Source: an uncultured Desulfobulbus sp. (GTDB lineage: Bacteria > Desulfobacterota > Desulfobulbia > Desulfobulbales > Desulfobulbaceae). From it: a stretch of 64,000 nt of DNA. The notes beneath the pieces are model-generated. The model saw only the letters and a program-made list of their open reading frames with translations. It was not told the DNA's origin and did no database searches. Shown in pieces: positions 1 to 8,406 of the stretch. The stretch is taken from the NCBI RefSeq assembly GCF_963665445.1, contig NZ_OY762276.1, forward strand, positions 2,803,501-2,867,500. Reading direction: 5' to 3'. The position numbers and the translations under genes were made by a program. Position 1 is the stretch's first letter; each line of letters begins with the position of its first letter.

Positions 1-1974
1 CCCCTGCAGCTCATCGGCCAGGGCCTTGAGTGTCTCGGCGCTCGACTTCACCTGGCGGCTGCTGGCGGAAATTTCGTTGGAGGCCTGGTTGACCCCGGCG
101 ATATCCTGGGTGATGGAACCGGCCACCGCGGAACTCTGGTTGACGTTTTCATTGACCTCACCCAAGCCCTGGGAGGCCTGGGCAATGTTGTTGGCGATTT
201 CCTCGGTGGCCGCGGACTGCTCGCCGACAGCCGTGGAAATGGTGGCCACGATCTCGTTGACGCTGTTGATGATGGTGGAGATCTGGTTGATCTCCACGAT
301 CGAGGATTGGGTCGTGCCCTGAACACCGGCTATCTGATTCTTGATGTCCAGAGTAGCCGTCGCGGTCTGTCTGGCCAACTCCTTGATCTCATTGGCGACG
401 ACTGCAAAGCCCTTGCCCGCCTCACCGGCACGGGCCGCCTCGATGGTGGCATTCAAGGCCAGGAGGTTGGTCTGCTCGGAAATATCGGTAATAGCCTCGG
501 TGACCTTGCCGATTGCCTGGGCTGCCTGGCCGAGCTCAGCCATTTTTACAGAGGTGTTGGCAGCCTGGTGCACGGCCTTCTCCGAAATCGAATGGGCCTG
601 TTCCGTATTCTGGGCGATCTGGTTGATGGTGACGTTCATCTCCTCGGCGGCACTGGCCACCATGTTGGTGTTGATGGTCGACTCTTCCATGGAGGCTGCC
701 ACGTTGTTGAGGTTGGCACTCATTTCCTCGGCGGCGGTGGCAACGCTGTCGGCCCGGCCTGAGGTTTCCTCCGCATTTTGCGCCAAGGTGGCCGCAATCG
801 CTGTCAGTTCACCGATCGAAAGATGCACCTGGCGCGAATTTTCGCTGATGCGACCAATAATCTGCTGCAGCTTCTCGATAAAGAGGTTGAACCATTTGGC
901 CAACTCCCCCACCTCGTCCTTGGAGACAACCGCCAAGCGCATGGTCAGATCACCCTCGCCCTGGGCGATATCCTTGAGGCCATCAATGGCCCGATTGATT
1001 GGTTTGATTATCGCGCTGGCGGCAACGAAAATAAGTGCGCCGGCAATGAGAGTCGAAGCCAGGGTGATCAAGGCTATCGTTTTTTGCAGTGAAACCACAC
1101 TTTCCAGAAACTCCTCGGCATTCTGGGTGGCGGCAATACTCCACCCCTTGAGCTTGACCGGAGCATAACCGGCGACTTTGTCGGTCCCCTTGAACACGTA
1201 GGATTCCGCTCCGGTCGATCCGGAAACCATGGCTCTGGTGATATCCTCCATCCCCTTCAAGGACTTCATGTCAAGCTGGAGCACGTTCTTGCTATCGGGA
1301 TGAGCAATGATCAGCCCCTGTTCATCGCACATGAAGCAGTAGCCGGTGGAGCCGATCTTTTTGGCGGTAATCAAATCGGAAATCAATGAAAACCTGAGGG
1401 TCCCAGCAACCACGCCCAAAAACGAGCCATTTTCGGAGCGGACCGGTGCACAAAGGAGGATCTCAGTCATATTGTTGCCTGTCGAACGGACAACTCCGCC
1501 GCTCACGGCCTGACTCCGTCTGCGCACCTCTTCAAAGACCCCGCCCCGGCACAGGTCGATGGCGTTGATAGCTGCCGCATTTTCACCGGTTGCGGCAATA
1601 ATTTTGCCGTTGGTATCGGCAACAACAATAGCGTCGTAAGACAACCGCAGCTGCTCAAAACGCTGGCGCATATCCTGGTTCATGGCCTCAATCGTCGAAG
1701 CTGCCCCCTCAGCACCCTGTGAAGCGAAGGCAGCGATCGTCTTTCGAACCATCGTTCGTTCGGCAAAGGCGGCAATAAACTTCAACTCCCCCTCGAGGGT
1801 GGCCGTCACCTGCATGGTCAACCCCTCGGCGATGGATTGGGCATTGGCTTTGCTGTAACGGGTGACCGCCTTAGCCGAGTTGTTTTTAGCTACATAGCCA
1901 CTCACCGCCAGCGGCAGCAAGACGATAAGTATACCGCCAACAATGAGCTTGAAACGAATGGAAGATATGTTCAT
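1..1974 (-). CDS. Methyl-accepting chemotaxis protein (3' end cut by window)
   Basis: Membrane chemoreceptor that passes ligand signals to the CheA/CheW kinase complex. I translated the minus strand from the ATG at 1974: a short cytoplasmic start, a transmembrane segment at about residues 10-30, a periplasmic Cache-type sensor region, a second transmembrane segment at about 295-318, a HAMP linker (IKPINRAIDGLKDIAQGEGD) and a long signalling helix region. The start is supported by the upstream AAGGGGGG Shine-Dalgarno. The reading frame is still open at base 1 near the usual C-terminus (it ends in LADELQG), so probably only a few tens of residues are missing. The ligand cannot be told from the sequence. 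The 206 bases between this gene and the next upstream gene hold no other gene that I can see. Confidence 0.93.
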   Translation of the reverse strand, partial: MNISSIRFKLIVGGILIVLLPLAVSGYVAKNNSAKAVTRYSKANAQSIAEGLTMQVTATLEGELKFIAAFAERTMVRKTIAAFASQGAEGAASTIEAMNQDMRQRFEQLRLSYDAIVVADTNGKIIAATGENAAAINAIDLCRGGVFEEVRRRSQAVSGGVVRSTGNNMTEILLCAPVRSENGSFLGVVAGTLRFSLISDLITAKKIGSTGYCFMCDEQGLIIAHPDSKNVLQLDMKSLKGMEDITRAMVSGSTGAESYVFKGTDKVAGYAPVKLKGWSIAATQNAEEFLESVVSLQKTIALITLASTLIAGALIFVAASAIIKPINRAIDGLKDIAQGEGDLTMRLAVVSKDEVGELAKWFNLFIEKLQQIIGRISENSRQVHLSIGELTAIAATLAQNAEETSGRADSVATAAEEMSANLNNVAASMEESTINTNMVASAAEEMNVTINQIAQNTEQAHSISEKAVHQAANTSVKMAELGQAAQAIGKVTEAITDISEQTNLLALNATIEAARAGEAGKGFAVVANEIKELARQTATATLDIKNQIAGVQGTTQSSIVEINQISTIINSVNEIVATISTAVGEQSAATEEIANNIAQASQGLGEVNENVNQSSAVAGSITQDIAGVNQASNEISASSRQVKSSAETLKALADELQG

Positions 1975-2180
1975 GAATTGCCCCCCTTGTCTATAGTCGC
2001 TGTGCCTGCTCGGTACCCCGAAAACACAGAAAGCCGTGATTGCCTCACGCCCGCCATCTCCCCTGGTGGGCAACGGTTTTCTCCTTCCAACATCTATCTT
2101 AGGGCTCAATCGAAAAAGAAGTCAAAGGGATAGGTAAAATTACCTAGAGGAAATACAACCTCGTTCCAGCAGGTTACCAA

Positions 2181-2693
2181 CTAATTGTGCCAATTGGTCA
2201 AAACACGGCGAGCAATCTCTTCTGCCACCTGCTCCTGGTTGAGGCCATCACAGGTAAGGACGATTTCCGCATAGCGATGATAGAGGACCTGGCGCTCGTC
2301 AAAGAGTTCCTCAAAGCTCTGGTCCTTGGATTTGGCGATGCCGCGGGTGGCAAAGTTGTGGATGCGCCGCTCGATCTCGGTAAAGGAAACCTTGAGAAAA
2401 ACAATGGTCGAGATCCGCTGGAGGTGGGCCATGGCCTTTTCGCTGTAGGCCGCACTGCCGCCGGTGGCGATGACGTGGTGGGTGATATTGAGTTTGAGGA
2501 TCTCCTCCTCTTCAATGGCACGGAGGTTGAGATGATCGGATTCATCAAGAATCTGCTGCAGGGTTTTTTGCCGATTGATCTGGATGAGCACATCGGTGTC
2601 GATGAAGCCCAGGCCCAGATTTTTCGCTAAAATTATCCCCACGGTGCTCTTGCCCGCACCGGGCATGCCAATCAGGGTCAGGTTGGATTTCAT
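2181..2693 (-). CDS. aroK: Shikimate kinase family protein
   Basis: Predicted to phosphorylate shikimate with ATP in aromatic amino acid synthesis. Walker A GMPGAGKST lies near the N-terminus, followed by DTD (the family's shikimate/Mg site) and an arginine in LNLRAIEEE. The ATG at 2693 is preferred over a GTG at 2702 because AAAGAG lies at proper spacing before it; this gives 170 residues, normal for AroK. The usual GGG loop reads ATGGSAAY and the lid region reads ATRGIAKSK, so it is a divergent member and could be a paralogue acting on a related substrate. No other aromatic-pathway gene is adjacent. Confidence 0.8.
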   Translation of the reverse strand: MKSNLTLIGMPGAGKSTVGIILAKNLGLGFIDTDVLIQINRQKTLQQILDESDHLNLRAIEEEEILKLNITHHVIATGGSAAYSEKAMAHLQRISTIVFLKVSFTEIERRIHNFATRGIAKSKDQSFEELFDERQVLYHRYAEIVLTCDGLNQEQVAEEIARRVLTNWHN

Positions 2694-2777
2694 GGCAGAC
2701 ACTCTTTGTAACTGTTGATCAATATTGAAGCATTTCTTTTCCGTTCATCTTACCCGGGCACAAGACAAACCACCAAC

Positions 2778-2832
2778 AAAAAGCCCCCACACCTCTTCAT
2801 CCTGGGGAGGGAATGCAAGGAGGTGCAGGGGC
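2778..2832 (-). terminator. Rho-independent terminator after the aldehyde dehydrogenase operon
   Basis: On the minus strand a 13-bp stem (GCCCCTGCACCTC with GAGGTGTGGGGGC, two G-U pairs) encloses a 24-nt loop and is followed by five Ts. It lies about 25 nt past the stop of the aldehyde dehydrogenase and would end the permease-to-ALDH transcript. Confidence 0.8.
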
Positions 2833-2857
2833 AGGAAGAGCTGAAAGGAACTACGGA

Positions 2858-4285
2858 CTAATTGCGGTTGATCATCACCATCTTGATGTTGGTCATGTCT
2901 TCCATGGCAAAGCGAATGCCCTCACGTCCAAGGCCGGAGAGTTTGTTGCCGCCGTAAGGCAGGTGGTCGACCCGATAGGTGGCGGTGTCGTTGATCATCA
3001 CCCCGCCCACCTCCAGATCATCCACCGCCTGCAGGGCCTTGTTGATGTCGTTGGTGTAGACACCGGCCTGGAGGCCGAATTCGGAGGCGTTGACCAGATC
3101 GATCACCCCAGCAAAGGAGTCGTAGGCCACGATGGAAACCACCGGGGCAAAGGTTTCCATACACATGATCTTCATATCCTCGGTGACCTGGGTCAGCACC
3201 GTGGGCTGGTAGACCCTGCCCTCGCCCTTGCCGCCGGTGGCCACCACCGCCCCCTGAGCCACGGCCTCCTTGACCCAGGCGTCGATCCGCTCGACCTCCT
3301 TGGGGGAAATAAGCGGGCCGACATCGCAGTCCTCATCCAGGGGATTGCCCACCTTGAGTGCCTTGACCTTGCTGACGAAAAGCTCGGTAAAGGCATCCAG
3401 ACACTGGCGATTGACATAGATGCGCTGCAGGGAAATGCAGACCTGGCCCGAGTTGGCAAAGGCGCTGACCACACAACGGGCGGCCGCCTTTTCCAGATCC
3501 GCATCCGGCTCGATGATGGTCGCCGAATTGCTGCCAAGCTCCAGGGTGACCTTCTTGATCCCGGCCTTGCGCACGATCTGGCCGCCGACCGCGGGCGATC
3601 CGGTAAAGGTGATCTTGCGGCAGTCGGGATGAACCACGATGGCATCGCCGACCTCTCCGCCGGGGCCGACCACCACGTTGAGCACCCCCGGAGGCAGCCC
3701 CGCCTCCTCGAGAATCTCCGCCAAAATCAGTGAGGAGACCGGGGTGGCCGAGGCCGGCTTGAGCACGACCGTGTTGCCGGTGGCAATGGCCGGGGCCACC
3801 TTGTGCGCCACCAGATTGAGCGGAAAGTTGAACGGGGTGATCGCGCCGATGACCCCCAGGGGTTCACGGATGAAGTAACCGAACCGGTTTTCGCCGAATC
3901 GGCTGGCATCGACCGGGATGGTCTCGCCGTGAAGGCGCTTGGCCTCGTCGGCGGCGAACTTGAAGGTCTCGGCACTGCGCTGGACCTCATTGATCGAAAA
4001 CTTCCAGGCCTTGCCGACCTCTTGCGAGATCACCTCGGCAATTTCCCTCTCTCGGGCGTTGATCAGGGCCACGGCCTTGTCGAGGATGGCGGCCCGCTGA
4101 TGCGCCGGCATCTTGCGAAAGCCCTGAAAGGCCTTTTTGGCACTGGCGATTGCCCGTTCGGTCAGGGCGCCATCGGCCAGGGGCACGGTGGCAAAGGGTT
4201 CGCCGGTGAACTTGTTGAGCACGTCCATGGTCCGATCAGTGGAGAGCCACTGACCGTCCACATAGGTTTGATAGTTCTTTTTCAT
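2858..4285 (-). CDS. NAD(P)-dependent aldehyde dehydrogenase
   Basis: Oxidises an aldehyde to the carboxylate. It has 475 residues, normal for the ALDH superfamily. All catalytic parts are visible: Asn153 in ITPFNFPLN, Lys176 in VVLKPAS, Glu249 in LELGS and the nucleophile Cys283 in SGQVCIS. The start has GAGGAG seven bases upstream. It is the last gene of a four-gene operon with a permease, a membrane protein and an iron alcohol dehydrogenase, so the pair probably takes an alcohol through the aldehyde to an acid. The sequence resembles glyceraldehyde-3-phosphate, lactaldehyde and sulfolactaldehyde dehydrogenases, but the substrate cannot be fixed from this. Confidence 0.92.
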   Translation of the reverse strand: MKKNYQTYVDGQWLSTDRTMDVLNKFTGEPFATVPLADGALTERAIASAKKAFQGFRKMPAHQRAAILDKAVALINAREREIAEVISQEVGKAWKFSINEVQRSAETFKFAADEAKRLHGETIPVDASRFGENRFGYFIREPLGVIGAITPFNFPLNLVAHKVAPAIATGNTVVLKPASATPVSSLILAEILEEAGLPPGVLNVVVGPGGEVGDAIVVHPDCRKITFTGSPAVGGQIVRKAGIKKVTLELGSNSATIIEPDADLEKAAARCVVSAFANSGQVCISLQRIYVNRQCLDAFTELFVSKVKALKVGNPLDEDCDVGPLISPKEVERIDAWVKEAVAQGAVVATGGKGEGRVYQPTVLTQVTEDMKIMCMETFAPVVSIVAYDSFAGVIDLVNASEFGLQAGVYTNDINKALQAVDDLEVGGVMINDTATYRVDHLPYGGNKLSGLGREGIRFAMEDMTNIKMVMINRN

Positions 4286-4342
4286 CTTCTTTCTCCTCTC
4301 ATCAACGGATTCACAGATATCTGCCGCATTGACCGCCAGGCA

Positions 4343-5500
4343 TCAGAGCACCTGGCGATAAATCGCCTCTGCATCCGCCAGACGCAGGGTTCTGGGATTG
4401 TTGGCCAACAGGCGGGTGACCTTCATCACGCCTTCGGCCAGGACAGGGACATCTTTCTCCTGGACACCGTAGCCGCTCAAGCGCTGCGGCACGTTCAGAT
4501 CGGCGGCCAGTTGATGCACCGCAGCCAGGCCGCGTTCGGCCAGTTTCCGCAGACTCATGCCCTCCTCCCCCTCGCCGAAGATCCGGGCGATATCGGCAAA
4601 CTTCTCCAGGTTGCCGATCAGGTTGAAGGCCATGACCGGCGGCAGCATGATGGTGTTGGCGATGCCGTGCGGGATATGAAATTCTGCGCCGATCGGGTAG
4701 GCAAAGGCATGTACCGCGGTGACCCCTGCGTTGGCAAAGGCCATGCCGGCAAGCATGCTACCCTCGAGCATCTTCTCTCTGGCCACGATATCACCACCGT
4801 TTGCATAGGCGGTACGAATATTTTCGAAAATCAGCTGCATGGCCTGCACGGCCAGCATATCGGTCATCGAGTTGGCGTTGATCGAGGTGTATGCCTCCAT
4901 AGCGTGAATGAGCGCATCCATACCGGTGGCTGCGGTCACCGCAGGCGGGAGGCCGAGTGTCAATTCGGGATCAAGCAGGGCGGTTGAAGGAAAGAGGTGG
5001 GAGCTGACCACGCCTTTTTTCAGTTTTTCATGGTGATCGGAGAGAATGACGATCGGGGTGACCTCGCTGCCCGTGCCGGCGGTGGTGGGGATGAGGATCA
5101 GGGGAATGCCCGGCTTCTTGACCAAGTCAATCCCGAAATACTCCTCCACCTTGCCCGGATTGGTGACCATGACCGAAACCACCTTGGCGATATCCTGGGA
5201 GGAACCGCCCCCGATACCGATCACGCAGTCAGCCTGCTCGGACTTCACCAGACTGACCACCTGATCGACCAACTCATAGGGCGGATCCGCCTCGACCTGA
5301 TCGAAGCGGACAAAGGACAGGCCGCCCTGGGCCAGGAGCTGTTCCAGCCGTTCGATGATGCCGGTGGCCACCAACCCCGGATCGGTGACGATCATCGGTT
5401 TGCAGCCACCGAGTTGTTTGACCTCATCAACGATGCTGTTCAAGGTGCCGGCACCCATGACGATGCGGCCGGTGGTCCGAAACAGTATTTTCTGCGACAT
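4343..5500 (-). CDS. Iron-containing alcohol dehydrogenase
   Basis: Group III (Fe-ADH) NAD(P)-linked oxidoreductase of 385 residues. The start at 5500 is chosen because AAGGAG lies seven bases upstream; an in-frame upstream extension lacks family similarity. Visible features are the nucleotide-binding GIGGGSSQD, the motif TAATGMDALIHAMEAYTS with metal-ligand Asp/His candidates, and the GVTAVHAFAYPIG / HIPHG region supplying the other His ligands. It lies 57 bases upstream of the ALDH gene and shares its transcript. The joint role is probably oxidation of an imported alcohol, or the reverse in fermentation. The substrate is unknown. Confidence 0.92.
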   Translation of the reverse strand: MSQKILFRTTGRIVMGAGTLNSIVDEVKQLGGCKPMIVTDPGLVATGIIERLEQLLAQGGLSFVRFDQVEADPPYELVDQVVSLVKSEQADCVIGIGGGSSQDIAKVVSVMVTNPGKVEEYFGIDLVKKPGIPLILIPTTAGTGSEVTPIVILSDHHEKLKKGVVSSHLFPSTALLDPELTLGLPPAVTAATGMDALIHAMEAYTSINANSMTDMLAVQAMQLIFENIRTAYANGGDIVAREKMLEGSMLAGMAFANAGVTAVHAFAYPIGAEFHIPHGIANTIMLPPVMAFNLIGNLEKFADIARIFGEGEEGMSLRKLAERGLAAVHQLAADLNVPQRLSGYGVQEKDVPVLAEGVMKVTRLLANNPRTLRLADAEAIYRQVL

Positions 5501-5614
5501 GTTGTTCTCCTTAGAGGGAACGCAGTTCATGAACGACCTGTTTCCCCGTATATAGTTCCACGCCAGTCGCGTCCTGCTTCCAATAGCCGCAGAAACGACG
5601 AATGACGCCATGTG

Positions 5615-6325
5615 TTACTTTAAATATCTCTTTTGCACATAAGCGCCCATGCCCTGAACAAGGGCTGGGGAAACCTCTCCACCACTGCTGTCCTCCAGCA
5701 ACTCCAGCAGTTCCTTGGGAAGCACAATGGCAATCCCGTCGTACTCCCCGATCGCCACCGACTCCGCGTGGGTGGCGACCATGACCGGCTTGGGCAGGTA
5801 TTCCTGCTTGTAGCCTTTGTGAATGACCAGATTGAGCAGATGGCAGATCCGCCACAGGCTACCGGTCTGGCGATGCAGACTGTGGCTCCCTGCCATGAGC
5901 CCAGCCTCCCCCACTTCCAGCGGCCCTGCGGCATGCATCGTCCCGATGACGAATATCCCGCTGGGCCCGAAGACGAGGAACTCCACATGAAGGAGCTCAA
6001 AGGTGAAGCAGCAGAGCACCAGGTAGTCCTCGCCCAGGCCCTGCAGGGTCTTGAGCACCCTGCGTTTACCTGCCAACTGGCGATCGTAGTCCGCCTTGCG
6101 AAAAACCCGTTTCCAGCCCATGGGATTGACCCGATTGAGGGCAAAGGCGAGCAGCACCAGAATGATCGCCACCGTGCCCAGCAGCGACGGCAGATCGCTT
6201 TTCCAGTCGCCCGGGGCAACCAGCATGAATCCGACCAGGGAAACGGCCACCACAGACAGCAAAAAGAGGTGGGTGGCCGGTATCTCCCGGGCAACAAATC
6301 GCTCTGAACCGACGATCCGTGCCAT
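5615..6325 (-). CDS. Membrane protein with degenerate NERD-like domain
   Basis: A 236-residue protein with two N-terminal membrane segments (about residues 20-36 and 47-65) and a soluble C-terminal part. The stretch HVEFLVFGPSGIFVIGTM looks like the core of the nuclease-related NERD domain, where one expects a hydrophobic-Asp-His...GVFVIExK pattern. Here the acidic residue is shifted and the E-x-K pair reads GTM, so nuclease activity is unlikely. It starts four bases after the permease stop and has its own AAGGAAGAG site, so it belongs to the permease-ADH-ALDH operon. Why a NERD-like membrane protein sits in a catabolic operon is unclear; it might be an accessory subunit of the permease. The NERD assignment is by eye and moderate. 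Confidence 0.75.
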   Translation of the reverse strand: MARIVGSERFVAREIPATHLFLLSVVAVSLVGFMLVAPGDWKSDLPSLLGTVAIILVLLAFALNRVNPMGWKRVFRKADYDRQLAGKRRVLKTLQGLGEDYLVLCCFTFELLHVEFLVFGPSGIFVIGTMHAAGPLEVGEAGLMAGSHSLHRQTGSLWRICHLLNLVIHKGYKQEYLPKPVMVATHAESVAIGEYDGIAIVLPKELLELLEDSSGGEVSPALVQGMGAYVQKRYLK

Positions 6326-6329
6326 GCGC

Positions 6330-7760
6330 TTACTGCTCTTCCTTCATCACTTCGGCAATCTGCCGGGCAATGGCCTCCGGTGAGTCACAGGGAAAGATCG
6401 GCTCCTCCTTCTCGTAGGCCTTGCGGAAGTTGCTGAGATAAATCAGGCCGGTGAGAATGATGGCCGAACCAAGCCCCCAGGAAGCGCCACGGGTGGCGAG
6501 AATCGCACCGGCAACACCGGCGATACCCAGGTCATTGAATCCACGTGATTTCAGCACACCCACGCGTACACTGACATACCCCTGAATGAGCATGGTCGAG
6601 GCCAGGCCGACACCGAGGATGGGCTTGACCGTGGAGACGATCGGCGCGAGGAAATATCCGGTCCAGGTGCCGAGGCGAAAGGAGCCGGCGCCGCTGTTGA
6701 TCGATTCCATGGCCTTGGGGCCGTGTTTGAACCGCTCGCAGACAACGACCTGCATCGCCGCCCAGAGAGGACCGCACATCGACAGATCCGGGCCGACGAT
6801 ACTCATGATGGTGTTGCGCGCGCCGAAGATGACATGGGAGCGGTTGGGGTTGTAGTTGATGTCCTCGTCGGGGCGATACTTCTGCGCATCGTCCAACAGG
6901 GCCTGCGACTGAATGACATCGCCAAAGATGACCACATAGGCGCTGATCACCATGGGCAGCCCGGTGAGAAACATCTTCAACGGCGGGAAGGGGATGTTGC
7001 CCAGCACGGTGAAGTCACGGAACAGGGTGGTGAAATCCGGATGGGTGATGATGCCGTTGTCATAGGTGGGCCAGGACAGTTCGCCCAGGAGTGGGCCGAC
7101 CACGATGGCCAGGGCCAGGGCCGGCATCATGCCGAGGTTGCCCAGGTAGTACATGAACTTGTTTTCACGTCGGAGCTTCTTGAAATGCTCGGAAAAGAGC
7201 AGGTAAAAGGCGATACCGATGCAGATGGTGATGGTCCAGGGGTTGGAATCAAAGCTTTTCAGGCCCGCACCTGGCTTGAACACCAACATGACCGCGGAAA
7301 AGCCCGCCCCCATGAGGATGGCCGACTGGACCGCGTTGGGGATCAGGGCGACAAATCGTTTGGCCAGGCCGGTCGCTCCCAAGAGCACGCAGAACAGGCC
7401 AAAGGTGAGTTCAAAGGCGATCAGGGCCTGGATGCGCTCAGGTCCGGGGGCAAAGGTTTCAATATAGGCGATCAACAGGGGAATGGCCGGGGTGACCCAA
7501 CCGGGGATGACGGGATCGCCAAAGGTGACATGTGCCAAATACAGGCTGCCGTTGAGAATAACGATCGCCAGGGCGACCTCAAACGACATCCCCAGCTTGC
7601 CGGTCAGCACCGGGATAATGGCCAGGCAGACCGTGCACATCAACAGCCCCTGCAGGTAATCCGCCCATTCGAAGCGATAATGGACAAAAGGCAGACGCAG
7701 GGTGAACAACCCCATACGGATGCCGGGTTGGCGTGCTCCATACTCTCGTTTTGCTCTCAT
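6330..7760 (-). CDS. Multi-span permease, SLC23/SLC26-like
   Basis: A 476-residue integral membrane protein with about a dozen hydrophobic segments and a short charged C-terminal tail. Its layout and phrases such as FGDPVIPGWVTPAIPLL, LIPNAVQSAILMGAG and SIVGPDLSMCGPLW resemble the xanthine/uracil (NCS2) and SulP-type transporter fold. It is the first gene of the operon leading to the NERD-like protein, Fe-ADH and ALDH, so it probably imports the alcohol or its precursor (an organic anion is possible). The start at 7760 has GAGGAG five to six bases upstream. A candidate sigma-54 promoter lies about 190 bases upstream of the start. Confidence 0.82.
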   Translation of the reverse strand: MRAKREYGARQPGIRMGLFTLRLPFVHYRFEWADYLQGLLMCTVCLAIIPVLTGKLGMSFEVALAIVILNGSLYLAHVTFGDPVIPGWVTPAIPLLIAYIETFAPGPERIQALIAFELTFGLFCVLLGATGLAKRFVALIPNAVQSAILMGAGFSAVMLVFKPGAGLKSFDSNPWTITICIGIAFYLLFSEHFKKLRRENKFMYYLGNLGMMPALALAIVVGPLLGELSWPTYDNGIITHPDFTTLFRDFTVLGNIPFPPLKMFLTGLPMVISAYVVIFGDVIQSQALLDDAQKYRPDEDINYNPNRSHVIFGARNTIMSIVGPDLSMCGPLWAAMQVVVCERFKHGPKAMESINSGAGSFRLGTWTGYFLAPIVSTVKPILGVGLASTMLIQGYVSVRVGVLKSRGFNDLGIAGVAGAILATRGASWGLGSAIILTGLIYLSNFRKAYEKEEPIFPCDSPEAIARQIAEVMKEEQ

Positions 7761-7960
7761 ACACTCTCCTCAAAATTTTCAGGCTGCTTGCATGTATCTC
7801 TTTTTCACGCAAAATCAAGGTCTCCGACAAGGCGCATTCCACTGAAATTGATCGATCCAAAAAACATGCAAGCTGCCCAAGGAAAACTGTCCGACTTCTC
7901 CTCCACTTCTCTGCGCAAAGCTCGTTCAAACCGGTCCGGCGTGTATACAAGGCCGATTTG

Positions 7961-7976
7961 AGCAAAAAATGCGCCG
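7961..7976 (-). promoter_or_regulatory. Candidate sigma-54 promoter of the permease operon
   Basis: On the minus strand CGGCGCATTTTTTGCT matches the sigma-54 pattern TGGCACGNNNNTTGCW at GGC, the following C and TTGCT, with the invariant GG and GC ten bases apart. It is in the 646-base gene-free stretch (7761-8406) between the permease and the sigma-54 activator gene. Transcription would start near 7950. Two GCGCAA repeats at about 8034-8055 lie where an enhancer-binding protein could act. I see no gene in this stretch. Confidence 0.55.
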
Positions 7977-8270
7977 AAAGCGGACCTCCCTCCTTTTTGT
8001 TGATTTACTCCTGGTGCAGGTGCAGAAAAATGAGGCGCAAATTGCCTGAGCGCAATCATGCCTTTTTCACAGAAAGCGGTTGCCGAAAGTTGACCGGGCA
8101 ACAATTTAACTCTTTATAAAAATTGAATATTCAAGAATACGATCCCCGAAATATCCCCTTATGGGGGAAAGAGATATGCGGGCATGCACTGCACGGATTG
8201 CGGCGGGTAAGAGAGCGGCTTCCTTTTGTGCACAACAGGAGGGGGCATCGAGGAAGGCTTGATAGAAGTT

Positions 8271-8288
8271 CGATGCATGGATGCATCG
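8271..8288. promoter_or_regulatory. Perfect inverted repeat, candidate activator-binding site
   Basis: CGATGCATGGATGCATCG has perfect 8-bp arms around GG. Related CGATGC/GCATCG pieces recur at about 8360-8403. It lies between the sigma-54 activator gene and the operon it probably controls, about 300 bases upstream of the candidate sigma-54 promoter. Binding by the activator is an inference. Confidence 0.35.
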
Positions 8289-8406
8289 AAAAAGATTCAG
8301 CGAAAGAAGTTAACGCAACAAGGAAACGATTTTCTTGCTGGATTCACGTGAAAAACAGCAATCGATGCTCAAATACATCACAAGATGCAAAAACGCATCG
8401 AGCATT

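Noticed and set aside
7861..7880. Second sigma-54 site (TTGGGCAGCTTGCA on the minus strand)
   Set aside because: The distance between GG and GC is seven, not ten bases.
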